DNA of 64,000 bases from Leeuwenhoekiella nanhaiensis (GTDB lineage Bacteria; Bacteroidota; Bacteroidia; Flavobacteriales; Flavobacteriaceae), in the NCBI RefSeq assembly GCF_002744755.1, contig NZ_KZ319293.1, positions 62,001-126,000 on the forward strand, given 5' to 3'. The stretch's first letter is position 1, and each line of letters opens with the position of its first letter. Of the stretch, positions 20,101 through 27,920 are shown piece after piece. The position numbers and the translations under genes are program-made. The notes beneath the pieces are model-generated. The model worked only from the letters and a program-made list of their open reading frames with translations. It made no database searches and was not told the origin of the DNA.

Positions 20101-20945
20101 ACCGTGGCTATATCCTTTATACGGATCGAAGTAAAGTCTGAAGAGGTGACTACAGCATTTTCCAGATCGGCAACCGATTTGATATATCCCAGTCCGCGTA
20201 CCAGATATTCGGCTTTATTGATCTCAAGGGTTTGAGCACCAATTTCCTTGTTGCTTTCTTTCACCGCCATGACCAGCGCGTCCAGACCAATGTTGTATTG
20301 ACGCAACAATTCAGGATTTACGTCAATCTGATATTCCTGCACATAGCCGCCAATAGACGCCACCTCAGAAACACCGCCTGCCGAAGCCAGACCGTATTTT
20401 ACGTAATAATCCTGAATGCTGCGTAATTCCTGTAAATCCCAGCCACCGGTAACCTTGCCCTGAGGATCACGCCCTTCAAGCGTGTACCAAAAAATCTGCC
20501 CCAGACCTGTAGCATCCGGTCCCAGCGAAGGATTAACGCCATCTGGCAATAGGCCCGAGGGTAAAGAATTGAGTTTTTCGAGAATGCGGCTACGGCTCCA
20601 GTAAAATTCAATATCCTCCTCAAAAATGATGTAGATGCTGCTAAGGCCAAACATCGATGAAGAGCGTATGGTTTTTACTCCGGGAATTCCCAGAAGCGCG
20701 GTAGTAAGCGGATAGCTGATCTGATCTTCGATATCCTGCGGAGAGCGACCGGGCCATTTGGTGAAAACAATTTGCTGGTTTTCCCCGATATCCGGGATTG
20801 CATCTACGGCAACAGGATCGCGTGGGATGAGGCCCGTGTCCCAGTCAAAGGGTGCATTGGCAACTCCCCAGCCTACAAAAAGCGCCAGAAGCAGGAAAGC
20901 GACCAACTTGTTTTCGATAAAAAATTTGATGCTTTTATTGAGCAT
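17175..20945 (-). CDS. cusA: CusA/CzcA-family heavy-metal RND efflux transporter
   Basis: A 1256-residue inner-membrane proton-driven pump, longer than usual CusA (about 1040-1050). Typical sequences are WPGRSPQDIEDQ, PDATGLGQIFWYTLEG, the helix GIAIAIGTMVDVGVILTEN and GIATDDGVVMATYL with their Asp residues. The metal-path segment RLMMLQTGMRAPMGIKVKG is Met-rich, in line with Cu(I)/Ag(I). Extra length comes from additional hydrophobic helices at about 530-625 and a polar periplasmic insertion at about 745-825. Inside the latter, residues about 782-799 (VSSSGSAEQGRSTVEN) are encoded by a copy of the intergenic repeat R1. The gene precedes cusC and follows the HYC_CC_PP gene. Confidence 0.95.
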   Translation of the reverse strand: MLNKSIKFFIENKLVAFLLLALFVGWGVANAPFDWDTGLIPRDPVAVDAIPDIGENQQIVFTKWPGRSPQDIEDQISYPLTTALLGIPGVKTIRSSSMFGLSSIYIIFEEDIEFYWSRSRILEKLNSLPSGLLPDGVNPSLGPDATGLGQIFWYTLEGRDPQGKVTGGWDLQELRSIQDYYVKYGLASAGGVSEVASIGGYVQEYQIDVNPELLRQYNIGLDALVMAVKESNKEIGAQTLEINKAEYLVRGLGYIKSVADLENAVVTSSDFTSIRIKDIATVSLGPAPRRGILDKEGAEVVGGVVVARYGANPMEVITNVKEKIAEISGGMPSKTLTDGTKSQLTIVPFYDRTQLIQETLGTLDEALTMEILITILVIIVMVFNLRASALISGLLPVAVLMVFIAMKLFEVDANIVALSGIAIAIGTMVDVGVILTENMIRHLDEQENQTEKLPLNTLIYNATAEVSGAIVTAVLTTIISFIPVFTMIGAEGKLFRPLAFTKTVALAASLVIALFLIPPFAALIFRRKQLRTPLANAFQVLLIALGVLAIVLGYWLGLVLIAFGVLYFLRKAEKLPFKGLPQAEGIVVITAIVFLLATYWRPLGFDRSILINLIFVAFICGVFFGAFWVLQHFYERILRWALSNRLLFLSVPLTVLICGGFILSNTGKEFMPALNEGTFLLMPTSLPHTGVEENKRVLQQLDMAVASIPEIETVVGKAGRTESALDPAPLSMYENIIQYKPEFMFNANGKRQRYQVDEDGFFVLKNGGRTANPNLDLSDENDVSSSGSAEQGRSTVENPFPVSADQLVEDEDGEYYRNWRPEIESADDIWNEIARVTKLPGVTSAPKLQPIETRLMMLQTGMRAPMGIKVKGQDLRQIEAFGLKLETILKQAEGVKEEAVFADRIVGKPYLLIDIDRDRLVRYGISIEQVQQVLEIAVGGMPITQTVEGRERYAVRVRYPRELRDTPDDLKSIYVPVEKGSPVPLSELVTIKYEQGPQVIKSEDTFLVGYVLFDKQDGYAEVNVVENAQRLIQSKIDSGELVVPQGISYQFTGTYENQLRAEKTLSVVVPLCLLIIFLILYFQFRSVSTSLMVFTGIAVAFAGGFIMMWLYGQDWFLNFSFFGENVRDLFNMKTINLSVAVWVGFIALFGIATDDGVVMATYLTQTFKKESPEDRKEIREATLIAAGKRIRPCLMTTVTTILALLPVLTSTGRGSDIMIPMAIPVFGGMIIDVTSYFIVPVLYSWYKERKLVRSNK
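18551..18601. repeat. Repeat R1, long copy inside the cusA reading frame (51 bp)
   Basis: The first 12 bases (GGTTCTCGACTG) and last 15 bases (CGCTCGAACTGACAT) match the 27-base R1 at 17093-17119 exactly. They are separated by 24 extra bases. Both 27 and 51 are multiples of three, and the reading frame stays open through the element on the cusA strand. Confidence 0.85.
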
Positions 20946-21061
20946 AAATTACGGTATTGATTACTTAGATTGAAAAATGCACGGCATAAACTGGTGCGTT
21001 AATGCTTTCGCGTACGCAAAAACATCCCAAAACCAAAATTGGTTTCAGTTCAAAAAAAGAA

Positions 21062-21481
21062 TCAAATACGAAAAACCTGATCGAGCGTCTGTACGTCCCG
21101 TATCAGCGGTGGTGGTGAGTAGGCCTCAAATGCATTGAAGTCTGCTTCCTGAGGCTCAAAAAGCAGTGCGTATGAACATAAAAAAGAAGTTATAAAAAGC
21201 TGCTGATTTATATCTAAATCATGAAAAGCAGGTTTTAAATCTTCCTGTGCTTTTGCCGAAAGTTCCTTATCGGAACAGCAGGATTTTTTCTGAAGTTGAG
21301 TTTCGCAATCTCCCACATTGTCCGGAGACTGCTCCATTCCACAGGATTTTGTGTGGTTGGTAAGTGAAAAATCTACCAGCAAATCGCCACAATAGTGCAT
21401 ATTGACCGTAAAGGACATCGTGGTAAACAGCACCACACACGCCATTAAAACAGCCCCTATTTTATTCGCAATTTGGTTCAT
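21062..21481 (-). CDS. HYC_CC_PP family protein
   Basis: A small exported protein of about 139 residues. The frame is open 13 codons further, to 21520, but a promoter (TATCTTTG at 21489-21496 with TTG near 21518) lies in that extension, so ATG at 21481 (MNQIANK) is the better start. A hydrophobic signal segment precedes MHYCGD, and a Cys pair sits at KKSCCSD; a proline pair follows near the end (YSPPPL). These three features name the family, known only from Bacteroidota metal islands. Four further Cys or His residues could bind metal. It is the first gene ahead of cusA. Its exact role is unknown. Confidence 0.85.
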   Translation of the reverse strand: MNQIANKIGAVLMACVVLFTTMSFTVNMHYCGDLLVDFSLTNHTKSCGMEQSPDNVGDCETQLQKKSCCSDKELSAKAQEDLKPAFHDLDINQQLFITSFLCSYALLFEPQEADFNAFEAYSPPPLIRDVQTLDQVFRI

Positions 21482-21488
21482 ACGTCGA

Positions 21489-21520
21489 CAAAGATACAGT
21501 AAATGCTCTTTAGTTGACAA
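21489..21520 (-). promoter_or_regulatory. Promoter of the HYC_CC_PP-cusA operon
   Basis: On the minus strand, TTGTC is followed after about 20 bases by TATCTTTG, an exact match to the Bacteroidota -7 box TAnnTTTG. The box ends only 7 bases before the ATG at 21481, so the transcript would have almost no leader. Confidence 0.65.
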
Positions 21521-21570
21521 GAGTAAAACTCCTGAACAGTAGATTTCACAAAATTTTAGAGTACTGACAC

Positions 21571-22566
21571 TTAGATTTTAACCACCATTTTCCCGGTATT
21601 TTTACCGTCAAACAGATCTAAAAACGCCTGAGGCGTGTTCTTAAAACCTTCGACGATGGTCTCCTCATAATTGAGTTTATCGTCTTTTAACCAGCCGGCC
21701 AGTTTTTGAATGCCTTTCTGGAATTCACTTTGGTAATTGCCCACCGTAAAGCCCTGCATCAGAATGCTGTTTTTGATGAGGGTCGTATTTACCCGCGGTC
21801 CTGTTGGAGTTTCGGTTTTGTTATAGTCTGCGATCGCGCCGCATAAAACCACCCGGGCTCCCCTGTTGGTGTTCGCCATGACCGCATCAAAAATACTTCC
21901 GCCTACATTATCAAAAAACACATCTATCCCATCAGGGCAGGCCTCTTCAACGGCAGCTTTCATATCATCGGTGGTTTTGTAATTAATCCCCGCATCAAAG
22001 CCAAAGTCTGATGTAATCAGGTCAATCTTATCGTCGCTTCCCGCGATACCCACAACCTTACATTCGAAGATTTTGCCCAATTGGCCCACTACGCTTCCTA
22101 CAGCGCCGGCGGCACCCGTTACCAAAATGGTTTCTCCAGCTTTGGGTTTTCCTATGTCGGTGAGGCCGAAATAAGCGGTTAGCCCGGTCATTCCTAAAAT
22201 TCCGAGATAAGCAGAAAGCGGAGCTTGGTCAGGGTCTACCTTAGTTAGTCCCTTGCCATCAGAAACCTGAAATTCCTTCCAGGCGAGCATTCCGTTTACG
22301 AAATCACCTGCCTTAAAATCGGGATGTTTTGATTCTTTGACTTCAGCGATTATTCCGGAAGTGATGGGTTTGTTGAGTTCAAAAGGAGGTATATACGATT
22401 TTGCATCAACCATACGACCGCGCAGATAGGGATCGACCGAAATGTATTTGGTCTCCAGTAAAATTTCTCCCTCGCCGGGAGTAGGTTTTTCTTCTTCCAC
22501 AAATTTAAAATCGGAAAGATCTGGTCGTCCGGTTGGTCTGTTTTGTAAGTGTATTGCAGTATTCAT
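21571..22566 (-). CDS. NADP-dependent MDR oxidoreductase (CurA/LTB4DH-like)
   Basis: A 331-residue zinc-free medium-chain reductase of the leukotriene B4 12-hydroxydehydrogenase/CurA group, which reduces alpha,beta-unsaturated carbonyl compounds with NADPH. Family marks are YISVDPYLRGRM near residue 50, GMTGLTAYFGL, the nucleotide loop GAAGAVGSVVGQ (about 149-160), and GARVVLCGAIADYN. It lacks the zinc-binding Cys cluster. It is monocistronic with an AAGGAG ribosome-binding site and its own -7 box. A detoxification role is likely (family knowledge). Confidence 0.9.
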   Translation of the reverse strand: MNTAIHLQNRPTGRPDLSDFKFVEEEKPTPGEGEILLETKYISVDPYLRGRMVDAKSYIPPFELNKPITSGIIAEVKESKHPDFKAGDFVNGMLAWKEFQVSDGKGLTKVDPDQAPLSAYLGILGMTGLTAYFGLTDIGKPKAGETILVTGAAGAVGSVVGQLGKIFECKVVGIAGSDDKIDLITSDFGFDAGINYKTTDDMKAAVEEACPDGIDVFFDNVGGSIFDAVMANTNRGARVVLCGAIADYNKTETPTGPRVNTTLIKNSILMQGFTVGNYQSEFQKGIQKLAGWLKDDKLNYEETIVEGFKNTPQAFLDLFDGKNTGKMVVKI

Positions 22567-22580
22567 AACTCCTTTTTTTT

Positions 22581-22588
22581 CAAAATTA
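22581..22588 (-). promoter_or_regulatory. -7 box of the MDR oxidoreductase gene
   Basis: TAATTTTG on the minus strand matches TAnnTTTG exactly. No clear -33 TTG is at the right distance. An AAGGAG ribosome site lies between it and the ATG. Confidence 0.4.
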
Positions 22589-22644
22589 AGAGTTAGAACC
22601 GGTACCGGGATAGGACTTGATGGTAAGGTTTTCTTAAAGAATAA

Positions 22645-23010
22645 TCAGGCTGCGAGAAGGCGCTTCTTAATATCTGAACACAAGGCCTGTGCATTAAAAG
22701 GTTTTTGTAAAAAATCATAAACCCCGAGTAATCTGATGTGCTCAATCACTTTATCTTCTATAACTGAAGAAATCACAAAAATGGGCAACACCGGTTTTTT
22801 TAAACGGATTTGTCTGATGAGTTTTATACCGGACAAAAAAGGAACCAGCAAATCGGTAATTATAAGATCGTAGTCTTCATGCTCCATACGATTGACCGCT
22901 GATAATCCGTCAAAACAGGCAGTTACCTGATAGCCCTCCTTTCCCAGAATGTAGCACAAAGAATCTGCAACCTGAGGATTATCTTCAATAACCAAAATAC
23001 GCTCTTTCAT
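22645..23010 (-). CDS. Single-domain response regulator (orphan)
   Basis: A 121-residue receiver domain. The acid pair is E9-D10, the phospho-acceptor D53 in ITDLLVPF, and the lysine K103 in QKPF. No output domain follows. It closely resembles the regulator at 30670-31035 in length and motif positions (VIEDNP, TDL..PF.SG, GV.DF..KPF), so the two are probably paralogs. No kinase gene adjoins it. The hybrid kinase at 31801-35439 is one possible donor (inference). Confidence 0.92.
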   Translation of the reverse strand: MKERILVIEDNPQVADSLCYILGKEGYQVTACFDGLSAVNRMEHEDYDLIITDLLVPFLSGIKLIRQIRLKKPVLPIFVISSVIEDKVIEHIRLLGVYDFLQKPFNAQALCSDIKKRLLAA

Positions 23011-23434
23011 ACGCTAATGACATAAAATTTCGGGGGCGAAAAATCAACCTGTCATTAGGGGTGAATGACGTTATAAAGCTAGGCTTAAATTCTGGAAATC
23101 AACACATAATATCTTTGAAGGGTTGATTTTATCGTTGATATACAAGTTAAAAGTAACAGAGTTTGAATATCTGAAATTGAACTTCTAAAGTTTTTAAACA
23201 CTATTCTGTTCTAGATTTCACTCTTGTGAATTTTAGACAATCACTTAGGGTAAATCAGCAAAGATCAACACTTGAATAATATTATTTCAACATACCCGTG
23301 TCACCTTCAATCTAGAGTTAAAATCTGTTTATGCCCTAATAGCTAGTTTTACGGCTGTATGATAAGGTAGTAGCCTGCATTATCGTATTTTTAGAATCGT
23401 ATTCCAGATCTATTTGATATTAACTGCTTTAATT
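23011..23434. other. Divergent spacer between the orphan regulator and the LtaS-like gene
   Basis: About 420 bases with no credible coding frame. A + strand TATCTTTG box lies at 23110-23117, over 300 bases before the next gene. A small stem gtcatt/aatgac sits near 23051-23069. Nothing else stands out. Confidence 0.5.
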
Positions 23435-25477
23435 ATGACCAGGACAGCGCCTCTGCACAATAACACCCGTTTTATAGACATCTCTAAAACCGCCCTATCC
23501 CAATTTTCAGGTTTTGCACTATTCTTCCTGATTGGCCTGTTTCTATTCCGTATTGTGGAGTTGCTGCTTATTCAGATTTCTCACGGATTGCCATTGAATT
23601 TTTTTGACTTACTTTTTAAAAGCTTTGTGATTGATCTTTTATTTTGGGTCGGTATTCTTCCCTTTACGGGCTTACTTTTTTTAAGCCTTAGCCTTCTCAA
23701 TCAACGCTTTACAAGACTACTTTTTTGCTTTATCACGGTCTTGTTCTTCTGTTTCAACCTCTTCTTTATTTACTATCATAAAGAATCGCTGCTACTTTTG
23801 GGCTCAGATTTTTTTGGCTACACCTTCGATGATGTCGCTCAAACGGTAGGTGCTTCCGGAGTATTGTCTTTTCAAAGTCTGTTCCTCTTTTTATTAGTTT
23901 TAGGGTTGATCATTGGTGGTATTGTATATCTAGTTCCCAAATTACTTCTTAATTGGAGTGCTTCACTTGTACTGCTTTTAATTGCTGTGGTAATGGTACT
24001 TTTTAGCTTTCCAAGTCGGCTTAAGCCAAGGTATACGGAAGACTTCGCCAATAATCTGATCACAAATAAGTCTCAACATTTTTATAAAGAAGCTAGAAAT
24101 TATTACGCTGGGGATACCTTTAAGCCCGATATTTACGCATCCAATTATTTAGAACTTCTAAATACCCGGCTCGCTCTTCAAAATAGTTTTGATTACCGAT
24201 ATCCGGAATATCCATTTCTACATGATGCAGACACTTCTGATGTACTGGGTAATTTTTTAGAAAAGCGTGACAGTCCTCCCAATCTGGTGTTTATCATTGT
24301 AGAGGGATTGGGTAGAGCTTTTACCAATGACGGCGCCTATTTAGGGAACTTCACACCCTTTTTAGATAGCCTGAGCAAGCAAAGTCTTTATTTTAAAAAT
24401 TTCCTCAGTAACGGAGGGCGTACTTTTGCCGTGTTACCTTCGCTCTTAGGCTCTGAGCCTTTTGCGCAAAATGGTTTTTTGGCATTAGAAGAAAATATGC
24501 CAACGCAACTGTCTCTTCTTAACATACTGGGCAAAAACGGATATGAGACTTCCTTCTATTATGGCGGTAATGTATCTTTTGACAATATGGATGGATACCT
24601 TCGGCTTAATAAAGTCAAACGTATTCACGGTGAAAATTCCTTCCCTTCCAGTTTTAAAAAACTTCCTGAATTTGCCGGCTACAGCTGGGGATATGGGGAT
24701 AGGGAACTCTACAGGCATTTTTTGCAAAATGCTCAAACAGACACCTTAAACGCCCCCAGACTTGATGTATTATTAACTGTAACCACCCACAATCCCTTTA
24801 TGCTGGTCGAGCAGCAGCACTATCTCAATCGCTTTGAGGCTTACCTTAATACTTTGGGGCTCGATCCCGGGCAAAACGATCAACGTAAAAAATTTGCGAA
24901 GCAGCTCGGGACCGTTTTATATGCTGATGATGCCCTGAAAGATTTATTTAATAACTACAAAAAAAGAGCAGATTATAAGAATACCATCTTTTTTATAACC
25001 GGCGACCATCGAATCCCCGAAATACCATTAAGCACAAAAATTGATCGTTACCATGTACCTTTTGTTGTGTACTCTCCCCTACTCAAACGCACCAAAGAGA
25101 TTGAAGCCATTTCTTCTCATCTTGATGTAGCGCCCAGTATTTTGAATTATTTGCATAATGCTTATGCCATCCAACTTCCCGATCAGAATGCCTTTTTGGG
25201 TAAAGGTCTCGATACGGTTGAAACCTTCAGAAACAAGCATCAGATCCCCATAATGCAAACCAAAACAGACCTGCTTGATTTTGTAATGGAAACCTACCAT
25301 TTAAACGGCGACCGTTTATATCAGATTTATCCCAATCTTGATGAAGAAGAAATTGTGAACGATGCAAAGAAAGAGGAATTAAAGGCCGCTTTTTCCGATT
25401 TTAAACGTCGCAATCGTGAAATCGCCGAGGGCCGAAAGCTGCTTCCGGATAGTATAACAAATAAATATGCTCAATAG
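23435..25477 (+). CDS. LtaS-family membrane phosphotransferase (sulfatase fold)
   Basis: About 680 residues from the ATG at 23435; an in-frame TTG lies 7 codons earlier. Four or five membrane helices fill the first 190 residues. An alkaline-phosphatase-fold domain follows. Key residues, counted from the ATG, are E290 (IVEGLG, metal ligand), T330 (NGGRTF, nucleophile position), H452 (TTHNPF) and D524-H525 (TGDHR). This set matches lipoteichoic-acid synthases and phosphoglycerol or phosphoethanolamine transferases. As no LTA exists in this Gram-negative phylum, it more likely modifies a glycan or lipid. It converges with the polysaccharide operon, 10 bases between stops, and may decorate that polymer (inference). 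Confidence 0.88.
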   Translation: MTRTAPLHNNTRFIDISKTALSQFSGFALFFLIGLFLFRIVELLLIQISHGLPLNFFDLLFKSFVIDLLFWVGILPFTGLLFLSLSLLNQRFTRLLFCFITVLFFCFNLFFIYYHKESLLLLGSDFFGYTFDDVAQTVGASGVLSFQSLFLFLLVLGLIIGGIVYLVPKLLLNWSASLVLLLIAVVMVLFSFPSRLKPRYTEDFANNLITNKSQHFYKEARNYYAGDTFKPDIYASNYLELLNTRLALQNSFDYRYPEYPFLHDADTSDVLGNFLEKRDSPPNLVFIIVEGLGRAFTNDGAYLGNFTPFLDSLSKQSLYFKNFLSNGGRTFAVLPSLLGSEPFAQNGFLALEENMPTQLSLLNILGKNGYETSFYYGGNVSFDNMDGYLRLNKVKRIHGENSFPSSFKKLPEFAGYSWGYGDRELYRHFLQNAQTDTLNAPRLDVLLTVTTHNPFMLVEQQHYLNRFEAYLNTLGLDPGQNDQRKKFAKQLGTVLYADDALKDLFNNYKKRADYKNTIFFITGDHRIPEIPLSTKIDRYHVPFVVYSPLLKRTKEIEAISSHLDVAPSILNYLHNAYAIQLPDQNAFLGKGLDTVETFRNKHQIPIMQTKTDLLDFVMETYHLNGDRLYQIYPNLDEEEIVNDAKKEELKAAFSDFKRRNREIAEGRKLLPDSITNKYAQ

Positions 25478-25487
25478 TTTTAAAAGC

Positions 25488-26648
25488 CTAATGAGCACTC
25501 ACGCCTGAATAAGCTTCTTCCAAGATTTCAGTCAACATGGGTTTGTAAAAATTGAAGAAGAATCCACCCCGGTCTGAAGGTTCCTGCGTATTATAGAAAA
25601 AGCTTTTAATCAAATCTATTCCCTTAAAATATGAAGTCGTATAGCCTATTGGGTTATCGCTAAAATCACCGGCCATGTAAAAAAAGGTATAGTCTGCTCC
25701 GGAATGACCAACCACAGCAGGGAACACCTCCGGAATATTGTGAGCCGCAAGTTTGCGCTTACCGGAGGCCGTAACAGCCAGATTAAAATCAGCGTAATTC
25801 GTGTTAGCCTCAGCATCATTTTGAATAATTTCAAACCAAAAGGGATAAGTTTCCCTTTCAGGCAAGCTCAGGTGTTGCTGACCCTTTTGAGATGCAGTAA
25901 TAAATGGCAACACCTCCCTTAAATCGACTTCATTTTCAAGAATCACTACAGTTCCCGTTTCGTGCACCAGTACCAGGCCATCCCTCGTAAAATTCCACGT
26001 GCCGTTATTTTGACTTTTATAATTCGTAAGCATCCATTGTGGTAATTCCTGATTCTTGGTTTCATCAAGCGAATCAAAATACCTGCCGGTCCAGCCTGTA
26101 AATGAAACTTTATACAGAGATTCAAATTCTTCCCGAATAGTCTGTGGCGTGGGGCTCGCAAGACAATTAAATTCGGTAATCACGGGTTTGTGCTTTCTTT
26201 TCATAAGCCTTATAAACTCCATATCCTGTTCACTTAACCCCCCATACAGCAACCCTTTTTTAGCATCCGTATATCGTGCGAACCAATCTTGTTTATAAAT
26301 TCCATAGGCATCGGTGAGATAAAGCAAATCAGCATCATCACTCAAGACATTTAGCGCTTCTTTTGAGAATCGCTCCAAACCTTTAAGGTCATAAAGTGTA
26401 TCTTCTTGAGGAAAAAAACCAAAATAGTCCCGGTCAATCTGATACCTTATACTTCCTGTTTTTACAAATCGATTGTGATTCAATACCCAGTGAAAGGAAC
26501 TGTGCTCCTGCCCCTCAGCGCTCATTACCGTTTTATCTATAATGGCAGCAGTATACTGTTTCTTGGGCCAAAAATACCAGGTCGCGAAAGAAATTAGCGG
26601 AGCCAGAACAACCCCTAAAAAAATCAGATAAATAATTTTTCTCCCCAT
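25488..26648 (-). CDS. Membrane-anchored protein of unrecognised family
   Basis: 386 residues with one N-terminal membrane anchor (about 5-24) and the rest probably periplasmic. I do not recognise a named domain. Distinct conserved-looking segments are AIIDKTV (about 35), DADLLYLTDAYGIY (about 104-117), LLYGGLSEQDMEFI, VITEFNCLASPT and SFTGWTGRYFDSLD. The TDAYG, YGGL, EFN and TGW-GRYF order looks like an enzyme fold with acidic residues, perhaps an amidotransferase-like or hydrolase-like sandwich, but that is only a guess. It begins 2 bases after the TPR/barrel gene and ends the polysaccharide operon, the place held by a modifying enzyme such as PgaB in the Pga system. Confidence 0.75.
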   Translation of the reverse strand: MGRKIIYLIFLGVVLAPLISFATWYFWPKKQYTAAIIDKTVMSAEGQEHSSFHWVLNHNRFVKTGSIRYQIDRDYFGFFPQEDTLYDLKGLERFSKEALNVLSDDADLLYLTDAYGIYKQDWFARYTDAKKGLLYGGLSEQDMEFIRLMKRKHKPVITEFNCLASPTPQTIREEFESLYKVSFTGWTGRYFDSLDETKNQELPQWMLTNYKSQNNGTWNFTRDGLVLVHETGTVVILENEVDLREVLPFITASQKGQQHLSLPERETYPFWFEIIQNDAEANTNYADFNLAVTASGKRKLAAHNIPEVFPAVVGHSGADYTFFYMAGDFSDNPIGYTTSYFKGIDLIKSFFYNTQEPSDRGGFFFNFYKPMLTEILEEAYSGVSAH

Positions 26649-26650
26649 GA

Positions 26651-27913
26651 TTAAAAGCGCTTAATATAGCCTAAACTCGCTGAAAATTGAATCCCACGGG
26701 TATCTACTGCATATTCCTGATCTTCGATTCCGGTTTCAAAAATCAACACATTAGTACCAGAAAACAACTTCCTATAGGTTAGAAATATATTATTCGACCG
26801 AAGTCTGTTTTGTCCCGTACCGTCAAATAAAACACTGTTTGCGCTATTATCAGGAGAAATCCCCACACCGGTGCGTATGCCCAAAAAATCATCTGCACCA
26901 CCTAAATAGTAACGCACAGTTAATGAAAGTGATTTTGAAAGTTCACCGCTTGTTGGTGTCAGATAGGTACGCAGATTAAACCAGTAATTTTTATAGTATT
27001 TACCCACTCCTACGGTATAAATAAACGTGTCATCATCAAAACTTAGGTAACGAAAGCCAGCATCTGCCTCAAATGCTGCCGGAAGATTAGCAAAAAGCGA
27101 AAAGCCTCCGCGTAATTTTGGAAAAATACCGCTGTCATTAGATACTCCAAAATTGACGTAAGTATAAAACAAGTCTGAAATTCTGGGATAGGCTTCTATT
27201 TCAGCCTGAATTGCATCGTTTCTAAAACGATTGGCATAATTCAATCTCCCGCTCACAGACCCAAGAGCAGTTTGACGCGTATAGTCTATGCCTGCCAAAT
27301 GCCAGGGAGCATCAAATCGTTTATCAAAGTAAACATACTCATAGGTGACTCCAACGCTATTTTTTGCGGCTGCGGTATTGAGTGCCCGTAACAGACTTCT
27401 CGCCTGGGTAAGTTTAGGGTTTTGAGCTAAAAGATTCTGTAACGTGAGAGCAGCAGCTTCATACTCCTTGAGATCTTTTAAGATTTTAGCCTTTAGTAAA
27501 ATTAGGTCTTCAGAACCTGGATTGTATTCAATCCCGCTGTCAACGATCACCAAAGCTTCCTGAGGTTGGTCGTTCCAGTACTCCAAATTTCCGTAAGCAA
27601 AACTCGCATCTTCTCGAGTAGCATCTTTCTCCAAAACCTGCCTAAAGGTATTTCTGGCAAGACTTAAGCTGTCTGAATAGGTATAAATTCTACCCAAAAA
27701 AACCTGAATTTCCAGATAGTCCGGACTTTGATCTATGGCTCTTTTTAATAAGCTCACTGCTTTTGGGTAATTGTCTTCTTCAAAAGCGGCATTACGGGCA
27801 AGGGTATATAACTCATCTGAAGAAAGGCTGTCTGTCTGTGCCTTAGATTCAATCCCGGTCAAAACAAAAATTAGGAAAAAAATAATTTTAAGAAGTCTAA
27901 ATAATTTTATCAT
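26651..27913 (-). CDS. YaiO-type TPR plus outer-membrane beta-barrel protein
   Basis: 420 residues. A signal peptide (about 1-25, ending SKAQ) is followed by four to five TPR-like helix pairs (about 30-175; NYPKAVSLLKRAIDQSPDYLE, ARNTFRQVLEKDATREDA). The second half (about 180-420) shows alternating aromatic strands of a beta-barrel, with the YaiO-style GVTYEYVYFDKRF start, and ends in an aromatic residue (GYIKRF). TPR plus barrel is the plan of PgaA, the export channel of poly-N-acetylglucosamine. It lies 7 bases after the GT2 gene, so it is probably the outer-membrane exporter for that glycan (inference). Confidence 0.88.
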   Translation of the reverse strand: MIKLFRLLKIIFFLIFVLTGIESKAQTDSLSSDELYTLARNAAFEEDNYPKAVSLLKRAIDQSPDYLEIQVFLGRIYTYSDSLSLARNTFRQVLEKDATREDASFAYGNLEYWNDQPQEALVIVDSGIEYNPGSEDLILLKAKILKDLKEYEAAALTLQNLLAQNPKLTQARSLLRALNTAAAKNSVGVTYEYVYFDKRFDAPWHLAGIDYTRQTALGSVSGRLNYANRFRNDAIQAEIEAYPRISDLFYTYVNFGVSNDSGIFPKLRGGFSLFANLPAAFEADAGFRYLSFDDDTFIYTVGVGKYYKNYWFNLRTYLTPTSGELSKSLSLTVRYYLGGADDFLGIRTGVGISPDNSANSVLFDGTGQNRLRSNNIFLTYRKLFSGTNVLIFETGIEDQEYAVDTRGIQFSASLGYIKRF

Positions 27914-27920
27914 AGGAGGC

